From Burkholderiales bacterium (GTDB lineage: Bacteria > Pseudomonadota > Gammaproteobacteria > Burkholderiales > Casimicrobiaceae), in contig JAICKU010000038.1 in NCBI GenBank assembly GCA_025927765.1, positions 1 through 36,935 on the forward strand: a stretch of DNA of 36,935 nt, given 5' to 3'. Below are positions 24,980 to 33,111 of this stretch, piece by piece. The notes below the pieces were generated by a model, which was not told the origin of the DNA, searched no databases, and was given only the letters and a program-made list of their open reading frames with translations. Within the stretch, counting starts at the first letter, position 1. Every line of letters starts with the position of its first letter. Both the position numbers and the translations under genes were made by a program.

Positions 24980-26521
24980 ATGAACGTGGCGGATGACGAC
25001 GCGGGCGAGATCGCTGCGGGCACTCTACGCGAACGCCGGGAGCCAGCGCCGGCAGCATGCGCATCGCGATGGCTCGCCTGCGCGCTTCGCCCGCTGCTCG
25101 CGCTCTCGGTGGGGTTGCTTGCGTTGGCGGCGCACGCGAGCGACATCGCGCCGCCGTTCGCGCCTGCACGCGATTTCGCGTCGCTGCTTGCACAGGCCGC
25201 ACCCGCATCGCGCGACGAATTGTTCGGCGGCGACGAAGCGAAACCGTCGGAGCCTTCGCGCGAATCGCTGTTCGGCGAGGACGTGGCGCGCGCCAAGGCG
25301 CAAGCGTCCGGCATCGCGTGGCATGGATATCTGCGCGGCAAGCTCGCGTACACGTACGCCGACCCGGAGCACTGGTCGAAGATGCTCGTTCGCGGCGAGC
25401 TCGACGGCCAGGGACAGCTCGCGCCCAACGTCAAGTATCGGATCGGCGCGCGACTCGACTACGACTTCGTCTACGACGCGACGAACTTCTACCCGTCCGA
25501 CGTGCGGCGCGACCAGCGATTCGACGCGATGCTGCGCGAGAACTACGTCGACATCGGCGCGGGCGATTTCGATTTCCGGCTCGGCCGCCAGCAGATCGTG
25601 TGGGGCGAGATGGTCGGGCTGTTCTTCGCCGACGTCGTCTCCGCGAAGGACCTGCGCGAATTCATCCTGCCCGACTTCGACGTGCTGCGCATTCCGCAAT
25701 GGGCGCTGCGCGGCGAGTATTTCAAGGGCGACTTCCATGCGGAGGCCGTGTGGATTCCCGTGCCGAGCTACGACGACATCGGCAAGCCGGGTTCCGAATT
25801 CTTCCCGGCATTGCCGCCGCCACCGCCCGGATTCGCAACGCTCTACGACAACGAGCAGTTTCCGAAGCGAACGGCCGGCCACACCAATTTCGGCGCGCGA
25901 CTGTCGTGGCTCTCCAACGGTTACGACGTGTCGGCGTTCTATTACGACAGTATGGATGCGCAGCCGACGTTCTATCGCCAGATCCTCCTCGCACCGCAGC
26001 CGGCGTTCATCTATCAGGCCCGGCACGATCGCATCCAGCAGGTGGGCGGCACGCTCGCGAAGGACCTCGGCCCCGCCGTGTTCAAGATGGAAACCGTGTA
26101 CGCGCGCGGACGCAGCTACAACGTGCTGCGCTTCGACGACGGCGACGGCGTCGTGCGCCAGAACACGCTCGACATCGTGGCGGGGCTCGACTTCACGCTG
26201 CCGGCCGACACGCGCCTCAACGTGCAGGCGTTCAATCGTACGTTCTTCGACCACGATCCCGACATCGTGCCGAAGCGAAACGAGCCCGGCGCGAGCCTCC
26301 TCGTCAACCACCGCATCTCGGATCGTCTCGAAGCGGAAGTGCTGCTGATCTCGAGCGTCATTCGCAGCGACTGGCTGTTGCGGCCACGCGTCACGTGGAC
26401 GCTGACCCCGAACGTCCACCTGCTCTTCGGCCTCGACGTGTTCCACGGACCGCCGCTCGGGCTCTTCGGCCAGTTCAACAACCGCGATCGCGTCTATACC
26501 GAAGTACGCTACGCGTTCTGA
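24980..26521 (+). CDS. DUF1302-like outer-membrane protein
   Basis: The 513-residue protein has a long basic N-region and then a signal-peptide core (LRPLLALSVGLLALAAHAS) ending near residue 55. After a linker with repeated RDELFGGDE / RESLFGEDV, the remainder is a predicted outer-membrane beta-barrel beginning GYLRGKLAYTYADPEHWSKM. It contains LGRQQIVWGEMVGLFFADVV, SAKDLREFILPDFDVLRIPQ and an aromatic last strand ending VRYAF, a pattern I recognise from DUF1302 proteins. Such proteins are repeatedly found with lipid-export machinery. ATG 24980 is chosen because a later start would lose the n-region; there is no clear ribosome binding site. It ends 19 nt from the convergent ABC ATPase gene, which supports membership in the same export system. 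Confidence 0.82.
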   Translation: MNVADDDAGEIAAGTLRERREPAPAACASRWLACALRPLLALSVGLLALAAHASDIAPPFAPARDFASLLAQAAPASRDELFGGDEAKPSEPSRESLFGEDVARAKAQASGIAWHGYLRGKLAYTYADPEHWSKMLVRGELDGQGQLAPNVKYRIGARLDYDFVYDATNFYPSDVRRDQRFDAMLRENYVDIGAGDFDFRLGRQQIVWGEMVGLFFADVVSAKDLREFILPDFDVLRIPQWALRGEYFKGDFHAEAVWIPVPSYDDIGKPGSEFFPALPPPPPGFATLYDNEQFPKRTAGHTNFGARLSWLSNGYDVSAFYYDSMDAQPTFYRQILLAPQPAFIYQARHDRIQQVGGTLAKDLGPAVFKMETVYARGRSYNVLRFDDGDGVVRQNTLDIVAGLDFTLPADTRLNVQAFNRTFFDHDPDIVPKRNEPGASLLVNHRISDRLEAEVLLISSVIRSDWLLRPRVTWTLTPNVHLLFGLDVFHGPPLGLFGQFNNRDRVYTEVRYAF

Positions 26522-26540
26522 CCGTTTGCGCGGTCCGCGA

Positions 26541-27365
26541 TCAGCGCCCGGGCTGCGTCTCGCCGTCGGCGAACGCCGGCGGCTCGGCCGCGCGTTCGAA
26601 CGCGTAGCTCCATTCCTTGCGTGCGCGCACGCCAAGACGCACGATCTCGCCGTCCTCGAGGTCGACGCGACGATCGGCCATGCGGATCACCTGCGGGTCG
26701 TGCGTCGAAAAGATGAACGTCACTTTGGTTGCGCGATTGATCCGGCGCATGAGCCGCAGGATGTTGCGGCCCGTGCGATGGTCGAGATTCGCGGTCGGCT
26801 CGTCGGCGAGCACGAGCTGCGGATGCGCGACCAGCGCGCGCGCGATCGCGACGCGTTGGCGCTGACCGCCCGACAGCTGGTTCGGGCGGTGGCGCGCGTA
26901 GTCGGCGAGGCCGACGACGTCGAGGAAATGCAGCACGCGCTCGCGGCGCTCGCGCCGCCCGATCTCGGGCAGGTGTTGCAGCGGGTACTCGACGTTCTCG
27001 TAGGCGGTCAGCACGGGAAACAGGTTGAACGTCTGGAACACGAAGCCGATGGTGCGCGCGCGAAGCGCCGCGAGTTCGTCGGGCGTGCGCCCGCTCACGT
27101 CGCGGCCGTTGATCACGATGCGCCCGCGCGTCGGTGTATCGATGCAGCCGATCATGTTGAGCAGCGTCGACTTGCCGCTTCCCGAGGGACCCGCGAGCGC
27201 CAGGAACACGCCGCGGTCGACGTTGAGGCTCACGTTGGCAAGCGCGACGACGCGCTCTTCGCCGAGCGCGTATTCCTTGCTCACACCCTGCACCGACACC
27301 GCGAGGCGCGGATCGGCATCGGGCGCCCGGGTGGGCCGGCCGGCGCGCGCGGGCTCACCGGTCAT
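26541..27365 (-). CDS. ABC transporter ATP-binding protein (LolD/MacB-type)
   Basis: The 274-residue ATPase has Walker A GPSGSGKSTLLN (about 61-72), a Q-loop in FVFQTFNLFPVLTAYENVEY, signature LSGGQRQRVAIARAL, Walker B LVLADEPTANLD and the switch His in FSTHDPQ. These features place it in the LolD/MacB/FtsE class that works with FtsX-fold permeases to extract or push lipids and lipoproteins rather than to import solutes. It is the last gene of a three-gene minus-strand operon, with a GGAGGG ribosome binding site before ATG 27365 and a 42-nt gap after the second permease. Confidence 0.93.
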   Translation of the reverse strand: MTGEPARAGRPTRAPDADPRLAVSVQGVSKEYALGEERVVALANVSLNVDRGVFLALAGPSGSGKSTLLNMIGCIDTPTRGRIVINGRDVSGRTPDELAALRARTIGFVFQTFNLFPVLTAYENVEYPLQHLPEIGRRERRERVLHFLDVVGLADYARHRPNQLSGGQRQRVAIARALVAHPQLVLADEPTANLDHRTGRNILRLMRRINRATKVTFIFSTHDPQVIRMADRRVDLEDGEIVRLGVRARKEWSYAFERAAEPPAFADGETQPGR

Positions 27366-27407
27366 GCGACTTCCCTCCGCGCTTCGCGCTTCGCGGCCAA
27401 GTTGCGC

Positions 27408-28619
27408 TCATATCGCCTGCCGCAACGCATCGACGACGGGGATGCGTACCGCGCGCCGCGCCGCCGGAATGCCGGCGAGCGCCGTCGCCACGACGCCGAT
27501 CGCGAACGCCGCGAGCACGAGCACCGGCACGATCTCGATCCGCGCGACGTACCCGACGTCGGAATTCGGCGGCGGCGGCATCGGAATGCCGACGAACGAA
27601 ATACCCGCCGAGACCAGCACGCCGAGGATCGCGCCGATCGCCGAGCCGGCCACGCCGAGCACGAGGCATTCGACGAGCACGAGGCGCACGATGAACCCCG
27701 AGCGGTCGCCCAACGCGCGCATCGTTCCGAACTCGGGGATGCGCTCGAACAGGCTCATGTTCACGCTGTTGGCCACCGACAACAGCACCATGAGCAGGAT
27801 GATCGCGCGCAGCACGTCGAACTGCCGCTCGTAGAGCTTCACCGTCTTGGCATAGAAGTCGTTCAGCGTCTGCCACGTCGCCACGTCGAGATGCTGGCCG
27901 GCGAGCTTCGCCTCGAGCTCGCCCGCGATGCGATCGGTATCCTCGGTGCGCTCGAGCGACACGACGATCGTGCTGATGCCAGGGGTGCCGAGCGCGTCCT
28001 GCGCGGCGGCGAGCGGCACGCGGATCGCGCGCGCGTCGTAATCCTTGGAGAAGGTGCGGAACACGCCGACGACGTCGAGATCCGCCGTGTTGACCGCACC
28101 GCCTTCGCTCGAGAGCATCAGCGTGACGCGATCGCCGGGCTCGAGCTTGAGCGCACGTGCGACGCCGTCGCCGACCATCACGCCGTGTTCGTCACTCGCA
28201 CGAAGCCGCCGCCCTGCAACCATCGCGAGGTGCGTCCCGAGCGCCGCTTCCTTGTCCGGCTCGACGCCCTCCCCGTTGATCGCGAGGTCGGAGCGTCCGT
28301 TGTTGAGCAGCCCCGAAAAGGTGATGCGCGCCATCACGTCGCGCACCCCCGGGGTCGCTGCTATCGTCTTCTCGATCGGCTGTGGATGCGCAATGCGGTA
28401 GCGCTCGGGTTCGCGTGCGCCCCCTTGCCGGAAGCCTTCGCGCGACACCTGGATGTGTCCCGACTGCGAATGGATGACCGACTCGCCGAGCTGCACGAAG
28501 ATGTCGTGCACGAAGCCGCCGCTGACGATCAGTCCCACGACGCCGGCGATGATCGCCGCCATCGTCAGCGACGTGCGGCCGACGTGGCGGAACACGTTGC
28601 GTAGCGCGAGCTTCAGCAT
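27408..28619 (-). CDS. ABC transporter permease, FtsX/LolE type (second permease)
   Basis: The 403-residue protein has one N-terminal transmembrane helix (SLTMAAIIAGVVGLIVSGGF), a large periplasmic MacB-like domain of about 220 residues, and three C-terminal helices, with the FtsX core around SVANSVNMSLFERIPEFGTM. A periplasmic/loop motif GIPMPPPPNSDVGYVARIEI lies between the last two helices. With the ATPase and the sister permease it should form a LolCDE-like complex that moves a lipid or lipid-linked molecule to the periplasm. It is separated by 3 nt from the upstream permease gene. N-terminal residues MLKLALRNVFRHVGRTS are typical of the class. Confidence 0.92.
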   Translation of the reverse strand: MLKLALRNVFRHVGRTSLTMAAIIAGVVGLIVSGGFVHDIFVQLGESVIHSQSGHIQVSREGFRQGGAREPERYRIAHPQPIEKTIAATPGVRDVMARITFSGLLNNGRSDLAINGEGVEPDKEAALGTHLAMVAGRRLRASDEHGVMVGDGVARALKLEPGDRVTLMLSSEGGAVNTADLDVVGVFRTFSKDYDARAIRVPLAAAQDALGTPGISTIVVSLERTEDTDRIAGELEAKLAGQHLDVATWQTLNDFYAKTVKLYERQFDVLRAIILLMVLLSVANSVNMSLFERIPEFGTMRALGDRSGFIVRLVLVECLVLGVAGSAIGAILGVLVSAGISFVGIPMPPPPNSDVGYVARIEIVPVLVLAAFAIGVVATALAGIPAARRAVRIPVVDALRQAI

Positions 28620-28622
28620 CGG

Positions 28623-29852
28623 TCAGCGGTTGTGGCGCAGCGCATCGACGATCGCGAGCCGCGACGCGCGCCACGCCGGATAGACGCTTGCAACGATCGC
28701 CGTGACCGTCGCGAGCACGAACGCGCTTGCCGCGAGGTCGGGCGTGACCTTCACCTGCCCGATGTAGCCATGCGCCATGCCGGGCGGCGGCGGCATCGGA
28801 ATGCCGATCGCGGAGACGGCGAGCGCGAGCAGGAACCCCAGGACGAGGCCGATGACACCGCCCAGCAGGCCGAGCGCAGTTCCCTCGGCCATGAACTGCG
28901 CGAGGATGCGCCGGCGCGGGACACCGAGCGCCATCGACGTGCCGATCTCGCCGGTGCGCTCGAGCACGGCCATCGTGAGTGTGTTCGAGATGCTGAGTAC
29001 GATGATCGCGGCGATGATGAGCCGCACGACGCCCACCTGCTTCGAGAAGAGCGAGACGGTCTTGCGATAGAAATCCGCCTGTGCATACCACGTCGTCACC
29101 TCGAAACGATCGTGGGGCAGTTCCTGCCGCAGCACCTTCGCAACTTCGTCGGTGTTGGACGTATCGTCGAGCAGCACGATCCACGCATGCGCGCCTTGCA
29201 CGCGCAAGAGCGTTTGCGCGATTGCGATCGGCACGCGCAGCGCCGAATCGTCGTAGGCTTTCGACACCGTCGTGAACAAGCCCCGCACGACGAGTTCCAC
29301 CGCGTTGACGCCGCCGCTTGGCGTGTTCGCGAGCAGCACGACGGTGTCGCCGACACGAACGCCGAGGCTCTGCGCGAGGCCCGCGCCGAACAGCACGCCC
29401 TTCGGATCGTCGTCGCGAAGCGACGCGCCCTGCTCGATCAGCACGGCACGGCTCAAGTCGGTCTCGAGGCTCGGCTGTACGCCCTCGCCGACGAACGACA
29501 CGGTGGTCTCGCCGTGGCTCACGAGGCCCGAGAAATAAAGACGCGGCGCCACCTCGCGCACGTGCGGCGTACTGCGTACCCTTTGCAACGCTGCAGTGTC
29601 AGCGGGCAGCAGGTAGGCGAACGGGTCGGCGCGCCCCGCCTCGAGATAACCCGGTCGAGCGATCGTGAGGTGCCCCAGCTTCGAATGGATCGTCGATTCT
29701 CGCAGGTCGTAATAGATCCACTCGATGAAGCCGCTCGCGAGCATCAATGCGACAATCCCGAACGTGACGGCGGCGAGCGCCATCGCGCTTCGGCGCGGCT
29801 CGCGCAGCAGGTTGCGTATCGCAAACCATGGGATCGTCCACAGGAATCGCAT
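28623..29852 (-). CDS. ABC transporter permease, FtsX/LolE type (first permease)
   Basis: From ATG 29852 the protein has 409 residues, beginning MRFLWTIPWFAIRNLLREPR before the first membrane helix. It has the same plan as its neighbour: a periplasmic MacB-like domain, then three helices with the core ISNTLTMAVLERTGEIGTSM and the shared motif GIPMPPPPGMAHGYIGQVKV. A longer start at ATG 29909 has a GAAGG sequence a few bases upstream and cannot be excluded; it would add 19 charged residues. The two permeases are clearly paralogous but diverged, as in LolC/LolE pairs, suggesting a heterodimer. The start faces the ThiF-like gene, so the promoters of the two divergent units must lie in about 90 bp. 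Confidence 0.9.
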   Translation of the reverse strand: MRFLWTIPWFAIRNLLREPRRSAMALAAVTFGIVALMLASGFIEWIYYDLRESTIHSKLGHLTIARPGYLEAGRADPFAYLLPADTAALQRVRSTPHVREVAPRLYFSGLVSHGETTVSFVGEGVQPSLETDLSRAVLIEQGASLRDDDPKGVLFGAGLAQSLGVRVGDTVVLLANTPSGGVNAVELVVRGLFTTVSKAYDDSALRVPIAIAQTLLRVQGAHAWIVLLDDTSNTDEVAKVLRQELPHDRFEVTTWYAQADFYRKTVSLFSKQVGVVRLIIAAIIVLSISNTLTMAVLERTGEIGTSMALGVPRRRILAQFMAEGTALGLLGGVIGLVLGFLLALAVSAIGIPMPPPPGMAHGYIGQVKVTPDLAASAFVLATVTAIVASVYPAWRASRLAIVDALRHNR

Positions 29853-29943
29853 CTGGACCGCAAGGCGTACGGCCTCCGTGCGCCGGGACCGATCGGAAGA
29901 GGATAGCATTGCCTTCGATGCGAACGGCGCATCGTCCGCGCCC

Positions 29944-30831
29944 GTGACGCCCGGCGAGCGCGCGCGATTCGACTACGACGAGGCGTTCTCGCGCAACATC
30001 GGCTGGGTGACGAGGCCGGAGCAGACGGCGCTGCGCGGCAAGCGCGTGGCGATCGCGGGCCTCGGGGGCGTCGGCGGCATTCACCTGGTCACGCTCGCGC
30101 GCCTCGGCGTGGGCGCGTTCCATCTCGCCGACTTCGATCGCTTCGACCTCGCCAATTTCAATCGGCAGTCGGGCGCGATGATGAGCACGCTCGGCGAGCC
30201 CAAGGTGGAGGTGCTCGCGGCGATGGCGCGCGACATCGATCCCGAGATCGACGTCGTCACGTTCCCGAACGGCGTGGACACGCAGAACGTGGACGCCTTC
30301 CTCGCCGGCGTCGACGTCTACGTGGATGGGCTCGACTTCTTCGCCTTCGAGGCGCGGCGCGCGACCTTCGCCGCATGCGCGCGCCTTGGCGTGCCCGCGG
30401 TCACGGCGGCGCCGCTCGGCATGGGCGCAGCCGTGCTGAATTTCCTGCCGGGCGGGATGACCTTCGAGCAGTACTTCCAGCTGGAGGGCCACTCCGAGGA
30501 CGAGCAGGCGATCCGCTTCCTGCTGGGCCTCGCACCCGCCACGCTGCATCGCGGCTATCTCGTCGACCCCAGCGCGGTCGACCTTCGCGCTCGCAAGGGC
30601 CCGTCCACGGCGATGGCGTGCCAGATCTGCGCGGGCATCGCCGCGACCGAAGCATTGAAGATCATGCTGAAGCGTGGCCGCGTACGGAGCGCGCCGGCAG
30701 GTATGCAGTTCGACGCGTATCGCGGTCAGGTGCGGCATACGTGGCGTCCCGGTGGCAACGCCAATCCGCTGCAGCGGGCGGCCATCGCGATTGCCACGCG
30801 TCAATTGCTCGGGCGGATGCGCAACTCGTGA
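29944..30831 (+). CDS. E1-like (ThiF family) adenylyltransferase
   Basis: The protein has a ThiF/MoeB/E1 adenylation fold: RFDYDEAFSRNIGWVT, nucleotide-binding VAIAGLGGVGGIHLVTLARL, FHLADFDRFDLANFNRQ with the acidic and NRQ residues, and a conserved Lys in GEPKVEVL. A CQIC pair appears late (about 236-239); it may be a half zinc site or hold a catalytic Cys. E1-like enzymes activate a carboxylate as acyl-adenylate. No sulfur-carrier protein or molybdopterin gene is nearby, so a role in cofactor synthesis is doubtful. The start is uncertain: GTG 29944 (295 residues) and GTG 29878 are both possible, and a strong GGAAGAGGA sequence at 29895-29903 precedes only non-standard starts. It overlaps the nitroreductase gene as GTGA. 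Confidence 0.85.
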   Translation: MTPGERARFDYDEAFSRNIGWVTRPEQTALRGKRVAIAGLGGVGGIHLVTLARLGVGAFHLADFDRFDLANFNRQSGAMMSTLGEPKVEVLAAMARDIDPEIDVVTFPNGVDTQNVDAFLAGVDVYVDGLDFFAFEARRATFAACARLGVPAVTAAPLGMGAAVLNFLPGGMTFEQYFQLEGHSEDEQAIRFLLGLAPATLHRGYLVDPSAVDLRARKGPSTAMACQICAGIAATEALKIMLKRGRVRSAPAGMQFDAYRGQVRHTWRPGGNANPLQRAAIAIATRQLLGRMRNS

Positions 30832-31895
30832 GCGTCGTGCGCGAAATCCTCGAACTCGCGCGCTACGCGCCGAGCGGCGACAACACGCAGCCGTGGCGCT
30901 TCGCCATAGACGGCGAGCACGCGGTGACCGTGCACGGCCACGACACGCGCGAGCATTGCGTCTACGACCTCGACGGACGCGCGAGCCAGGTCTCGATCGG
31001 CGCGTTGCTCGAAACGATCGCGATTGCGGCGACGCGTTTTCGCCTGTCGACGGAAGTGACGCGGCGCCGCGATGCGCCGGAACAGGCGCCGGTGTTCGAC
31101 GTCACGTTCGATGAAGCGCCGGCGATGCAAGCCGATCCATTGTCCGCGTTCATCGTCGAGCGGCGCGTCTGCCGTCGCCCATTGTCGACGCGAGCGCTCA
31201 CGGCGGCGGAGCGCGATGCGCTGGAACGTGCGGCGGCGCCCTACACGCTGCGATGGTTCGATGGCTGGCGGGGACGGCTGCGGATGGCGGGCGTAAATTT
31301 CCGCAACGCCGGATTGCGATTGACGTTGCCGGAAGCGTACGAGGTGCACCGCGACGTGATCGAATGGGGCGCGACCCAAAGCGAGGATCGCATTCCGGAT
31401 GCGGCGCTCGGGGCAAGCCCGCTATCGCTCGCGATGATGCGGATGGCAATGAAGAGCTGGCAGCGCGTCGACTTCCTCAATCGCTACCTGGCCGGCACGC
31501 TTGCGCCCCGCATCGAGATGGATTGGATACCAGGCATCGCGTCCGCCGCACACATGACGCTTGTCGCTTCCGAGGCGCCCTCGGACATCGACGACTACGT
31601 TGCGGCCGGACGCGCCGTCCAGCGGCTCTGGTTGACGGCGGCGAGCCTCGGCCTGCAGTTCCAGCCCAGTTACACGCCGCTCGTGTTTTCCAGATTCGTC
31701 CGTGACGGCGTACGGTTCACGTCATCGCCCGCAGCGCATCGCCGCGCCGCCCGTGTTCGCGACGAGCTCGGCGATCTGCTCGGGCAGGACTTCGTGGATC
31801 GGACGGTATTCATGGGCAGGCTGGGCGCCGGCGCGCCGGCGCGTGCGCGGTCGACGCGGCTGCCGCTCGATCGCCTGATGAACGACCCCACGTAG
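30828..31895 (+). CDS. nitroreductase-family flavoprotein (MoeY-like)
   Basis: The 355-residue protein starts VSVVREILELARYAPSGDNT followed by QPWRF, the FMN-binding N-terminus of nitroreductase-fold enzymes. It ends with IASAAHMTLVASEAPSDIDD and an AGRAVQRLWLTAASLGLQFQ helix that normally closes the FMN site. The middle (about 110-250) has an insertion with NAGLRLTLPEAYEVHRDVIE not seen in simple nitroreductases. Its GTG start overlaps the ThiF-like stop, so the two proteins are made in fixed ratio. A ThiF domain and a nitroreductase domain also occur in one polypeptide in mycobacterial MoeY, from memory. It probably oxidises or reduces the compound activated by its partner; the substrate is unknown. 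Confidence 0.85.
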   Translation: MSVVREILELARYAPSGDNTQPWRFAIDGEHAVTVHGHDTREHCVYDLDGRASQVSIGALLETIAIAATRFRLSTEVTRRRDAPEQAPVFDVTFDEAPAMQADPLSAFIVERRVCRRPLSTRALTAAERDALERAAAPYTLRWFDGWRGRLRMAGVNFRNAGLRLTLPEAYEVHRDVIEWGATQSEDRIPDAALGASPLSLAMMRMAMKSWQRVDFLNRYLAGTLAPRIEMDWIPGIASAAHMTLVASEAPSDIDDYVAAGRAVQRLWLTAASLGLQFQPSYTPLVFSRFVRDGVRFTSSPAAHRRAARVRDELGDLLGQDFVDRTVFMGRLGAGAPARARSTRLPLDRLMNDPT

Positions 31896-31909
31896 ACCGG
31901 CGCGCAAAA

Positions 31910-31941
31910 CGAACAAGGGCGCCTTGCGGCGCCCTTGTTCG
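31910..31941 (-). terminator. intrinsic terminator between convergent genes
   Basis: A perfect 14-bp stem (CGAACAAGGGCGCC and its complement) with a 4-nt loop lies between the nitroreductase stop (31895) and the PEP-CTERM gene stop (31965). Read on the minus strand it is followed by TTTTGCG, so it best terminates the PEP-CTERM transcript; the symmetric stem may also stop the plus-strand transcript. Confidence 0.88.
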
Positions 31942-31964
31942 TGAAGCAGCGAGGACGGTACTTC

Positions 31965-32939
31965 TCAGCCGTTGTGGCGCTTGCGGCTCGCCCAGCCGAA
32001 GCCGATCAGGCCGACGCTCAACAGCGCGAGCGTACCGGGCTCGGGAACGGCTGTCACTTCGGTGGCCTGTGTAGTCACGTGGTGGTCGATCGTGAACGTG
32101 TATCGGTGACCGCCGAGCAGCACGACGTTCGACGTCGCCGCGAAGTGACCAGAACAATCCTGCGTCGGGGGCGAAGGCTGATCAAACGTCGCGCTTGCAT
32201 TCCGCGCCAAATTGCAGCCTTCCGCCGACACCGTCAACCCCTCCTGCGTACCGGAGCCCGTGTTCCCGTTGGGAATCCAGTCGATCAACGTGTCGCCCGT
32301 CACGGCGTCGACCAGCGTCAATTCCCATTTGAAGCCCGCGCCGGCGCCCGTGGGGTCCGTCGTGCCGGCCGCCGTCCACGCTTGAAGGAAGGTCGTCGCG
32401 TCGAAGGAGAATCCCGCTTGAGCGATATCGTGCGTGGCGACGAACGTAAAACCGGACGTGAGCAGGATGTCCGACGACGACCCGCCGGTCGCGTCGGTGC
32501 TGAGCGACGTAACGGCGATCGCGCTCGCATTGGCACCCACGGGCTGACCGGTGCCGCTGATCGGTTGGCCAGTCAGCAGAGAGTCACTTCGAGCATAGGT
32601 GTCGGTCGGAGGCGTACCCACTGACGTGAACACGTTCTCGCCCGGGCATCCCGTGCCGACGCATGCCTGCGCCGCATCCGTGACGGGCGCGAAGCCGGTG
32701 GACTGAACCTGATGATGATCGGTGGCGCCGTTCAAGATCGCGTCGTTCGTCAGCGTATCGATGAACGACAGTTGCGAAAAGTCACTTAATGCCAACGGCG
32801 TGCCGCTACCGTTGGTAATGACGAAATTGTTGATAGTGAGGAGCGACTGCGCCAACGCGTCCGCATTCGCATTGCCTGCCATGCCGACGCCGCACGCCGC
32901 CGCAACCGCTGTCCCGAGTGCCAGTTTTTGGAGCTTCAT
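31965..32939 (-). CDS. PEP-CTERM sorting domain-containing protein
   Basis: The 324-residue secreted protein has a signal peptide (MKLQKLALGTAVAAACGVGM, then AGNANA before DALAQ). A Thr/Ser/Gly-rich mature domain of beta character contains two short Cys-containing loops (CVGTGCPGE and CNLARN...QDC). A classical PEP-CTERM tail follows: VPEPGTLALLSVGLIGFGWA, then the basic RKRHNG end. XrtA should cut at the PEP motif. ATG 32939 is set by GCGAGGA 7 nt upstream and by the signal peptide; a longer frame to 33017 is not supported. It is transcribed from a sigma-54-type promoter and ends at a strong terminator. The globular domain function is unknown. It is the only PEP-CTERM substrate in the window. 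Confidence 0.95.
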   Translation of the reverse strand: MKLQKLALGTAVAAACGVGMAGNANADALAQSLLTINNFVITNGSGTPLALSDFSQLSFIDTLTNDAILNGATDHHQVQSTGFAPVTDAAQACVGTGCPGENVFTSVGTPPTDTYARSDSLLTGQPISGTGQPVGANASAIAVTSLSTDATGGSSSDILLTSGFTFVATHDIAQAGFSFDATTFLQAWTAAGTTDPTGAGAGFKWELTLVDAVTGDTLIDWIPNGNTGSGTQEGLTVSAEGCNLARNASATFDQPSPPTQDCSGHFAATSNVVLLGGHRYTFTIDHHVTTQATEVTAVPEPGTLALLSVGLIGFGWASRKRHNG

Positions 32940-32991
32940 TCGTTGTCCTCGCTTTGTTCGATGTGCGCTCAACCCGATGCGCCGAACATAA

Positions 32992-33007
32992 AGCAAGGGC
33001 AGTGCCG
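32992..33007 (-). promoter_or_regulatory. sigma-54 (-24/-12) promoter of the PEP-CTERM gene
   Basis: The minus strand reads CGGCACTGCCCTTGCT. The GGCAC of the -24 element and the complete TTGCT of the -12 element are present with correct spacing (10 of 12 informative positions). The start would be near 32981, about 40 nt before ATG 32939. This agrees with RpoN-dependent expression reported for PEP-CTERM genes in other betaproteobacteria. Confidence 0.78.
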
Positions 33008-33089
33008 AAGAATGCAACTACTTGTAGTGAATAGATTTTTTCGAAGGAAGGTCGAGCGCGGCGGCTTCCCGTGTAAAGCGCTTCGACAC

Positions 33090-33104
33090 TCGCTCAACGA
33101 GCGA
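33090..33104. repeat. inverted repeat upstream of the PEP-CTERM promoter
   Basis: TCGCTC and GAGCGA form a 6-bp inverted repeat with a 3-nt centre, 83 to 97 bp upstream of the -24 box and just after the stop of the N-acyltransferase gene. It could be an NtrC-type activator site or a short hairpin after that gene; it has no T-tract, so a terminator is less likely. Confidence 0.35.
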
Positions 33105-33111
33105 AAGACGG

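Noticed and set aside
24942-24980. A 12-codon upstream reading frame (ATG 24942 to TGA 24978-24980) overlapping the DUF1302 start as TGATG
   Set aside because: It could be a leader peptide, but it has no ribosome binding site and would begin only about 5 nt after the predicted transcript start, so chance is more likely.
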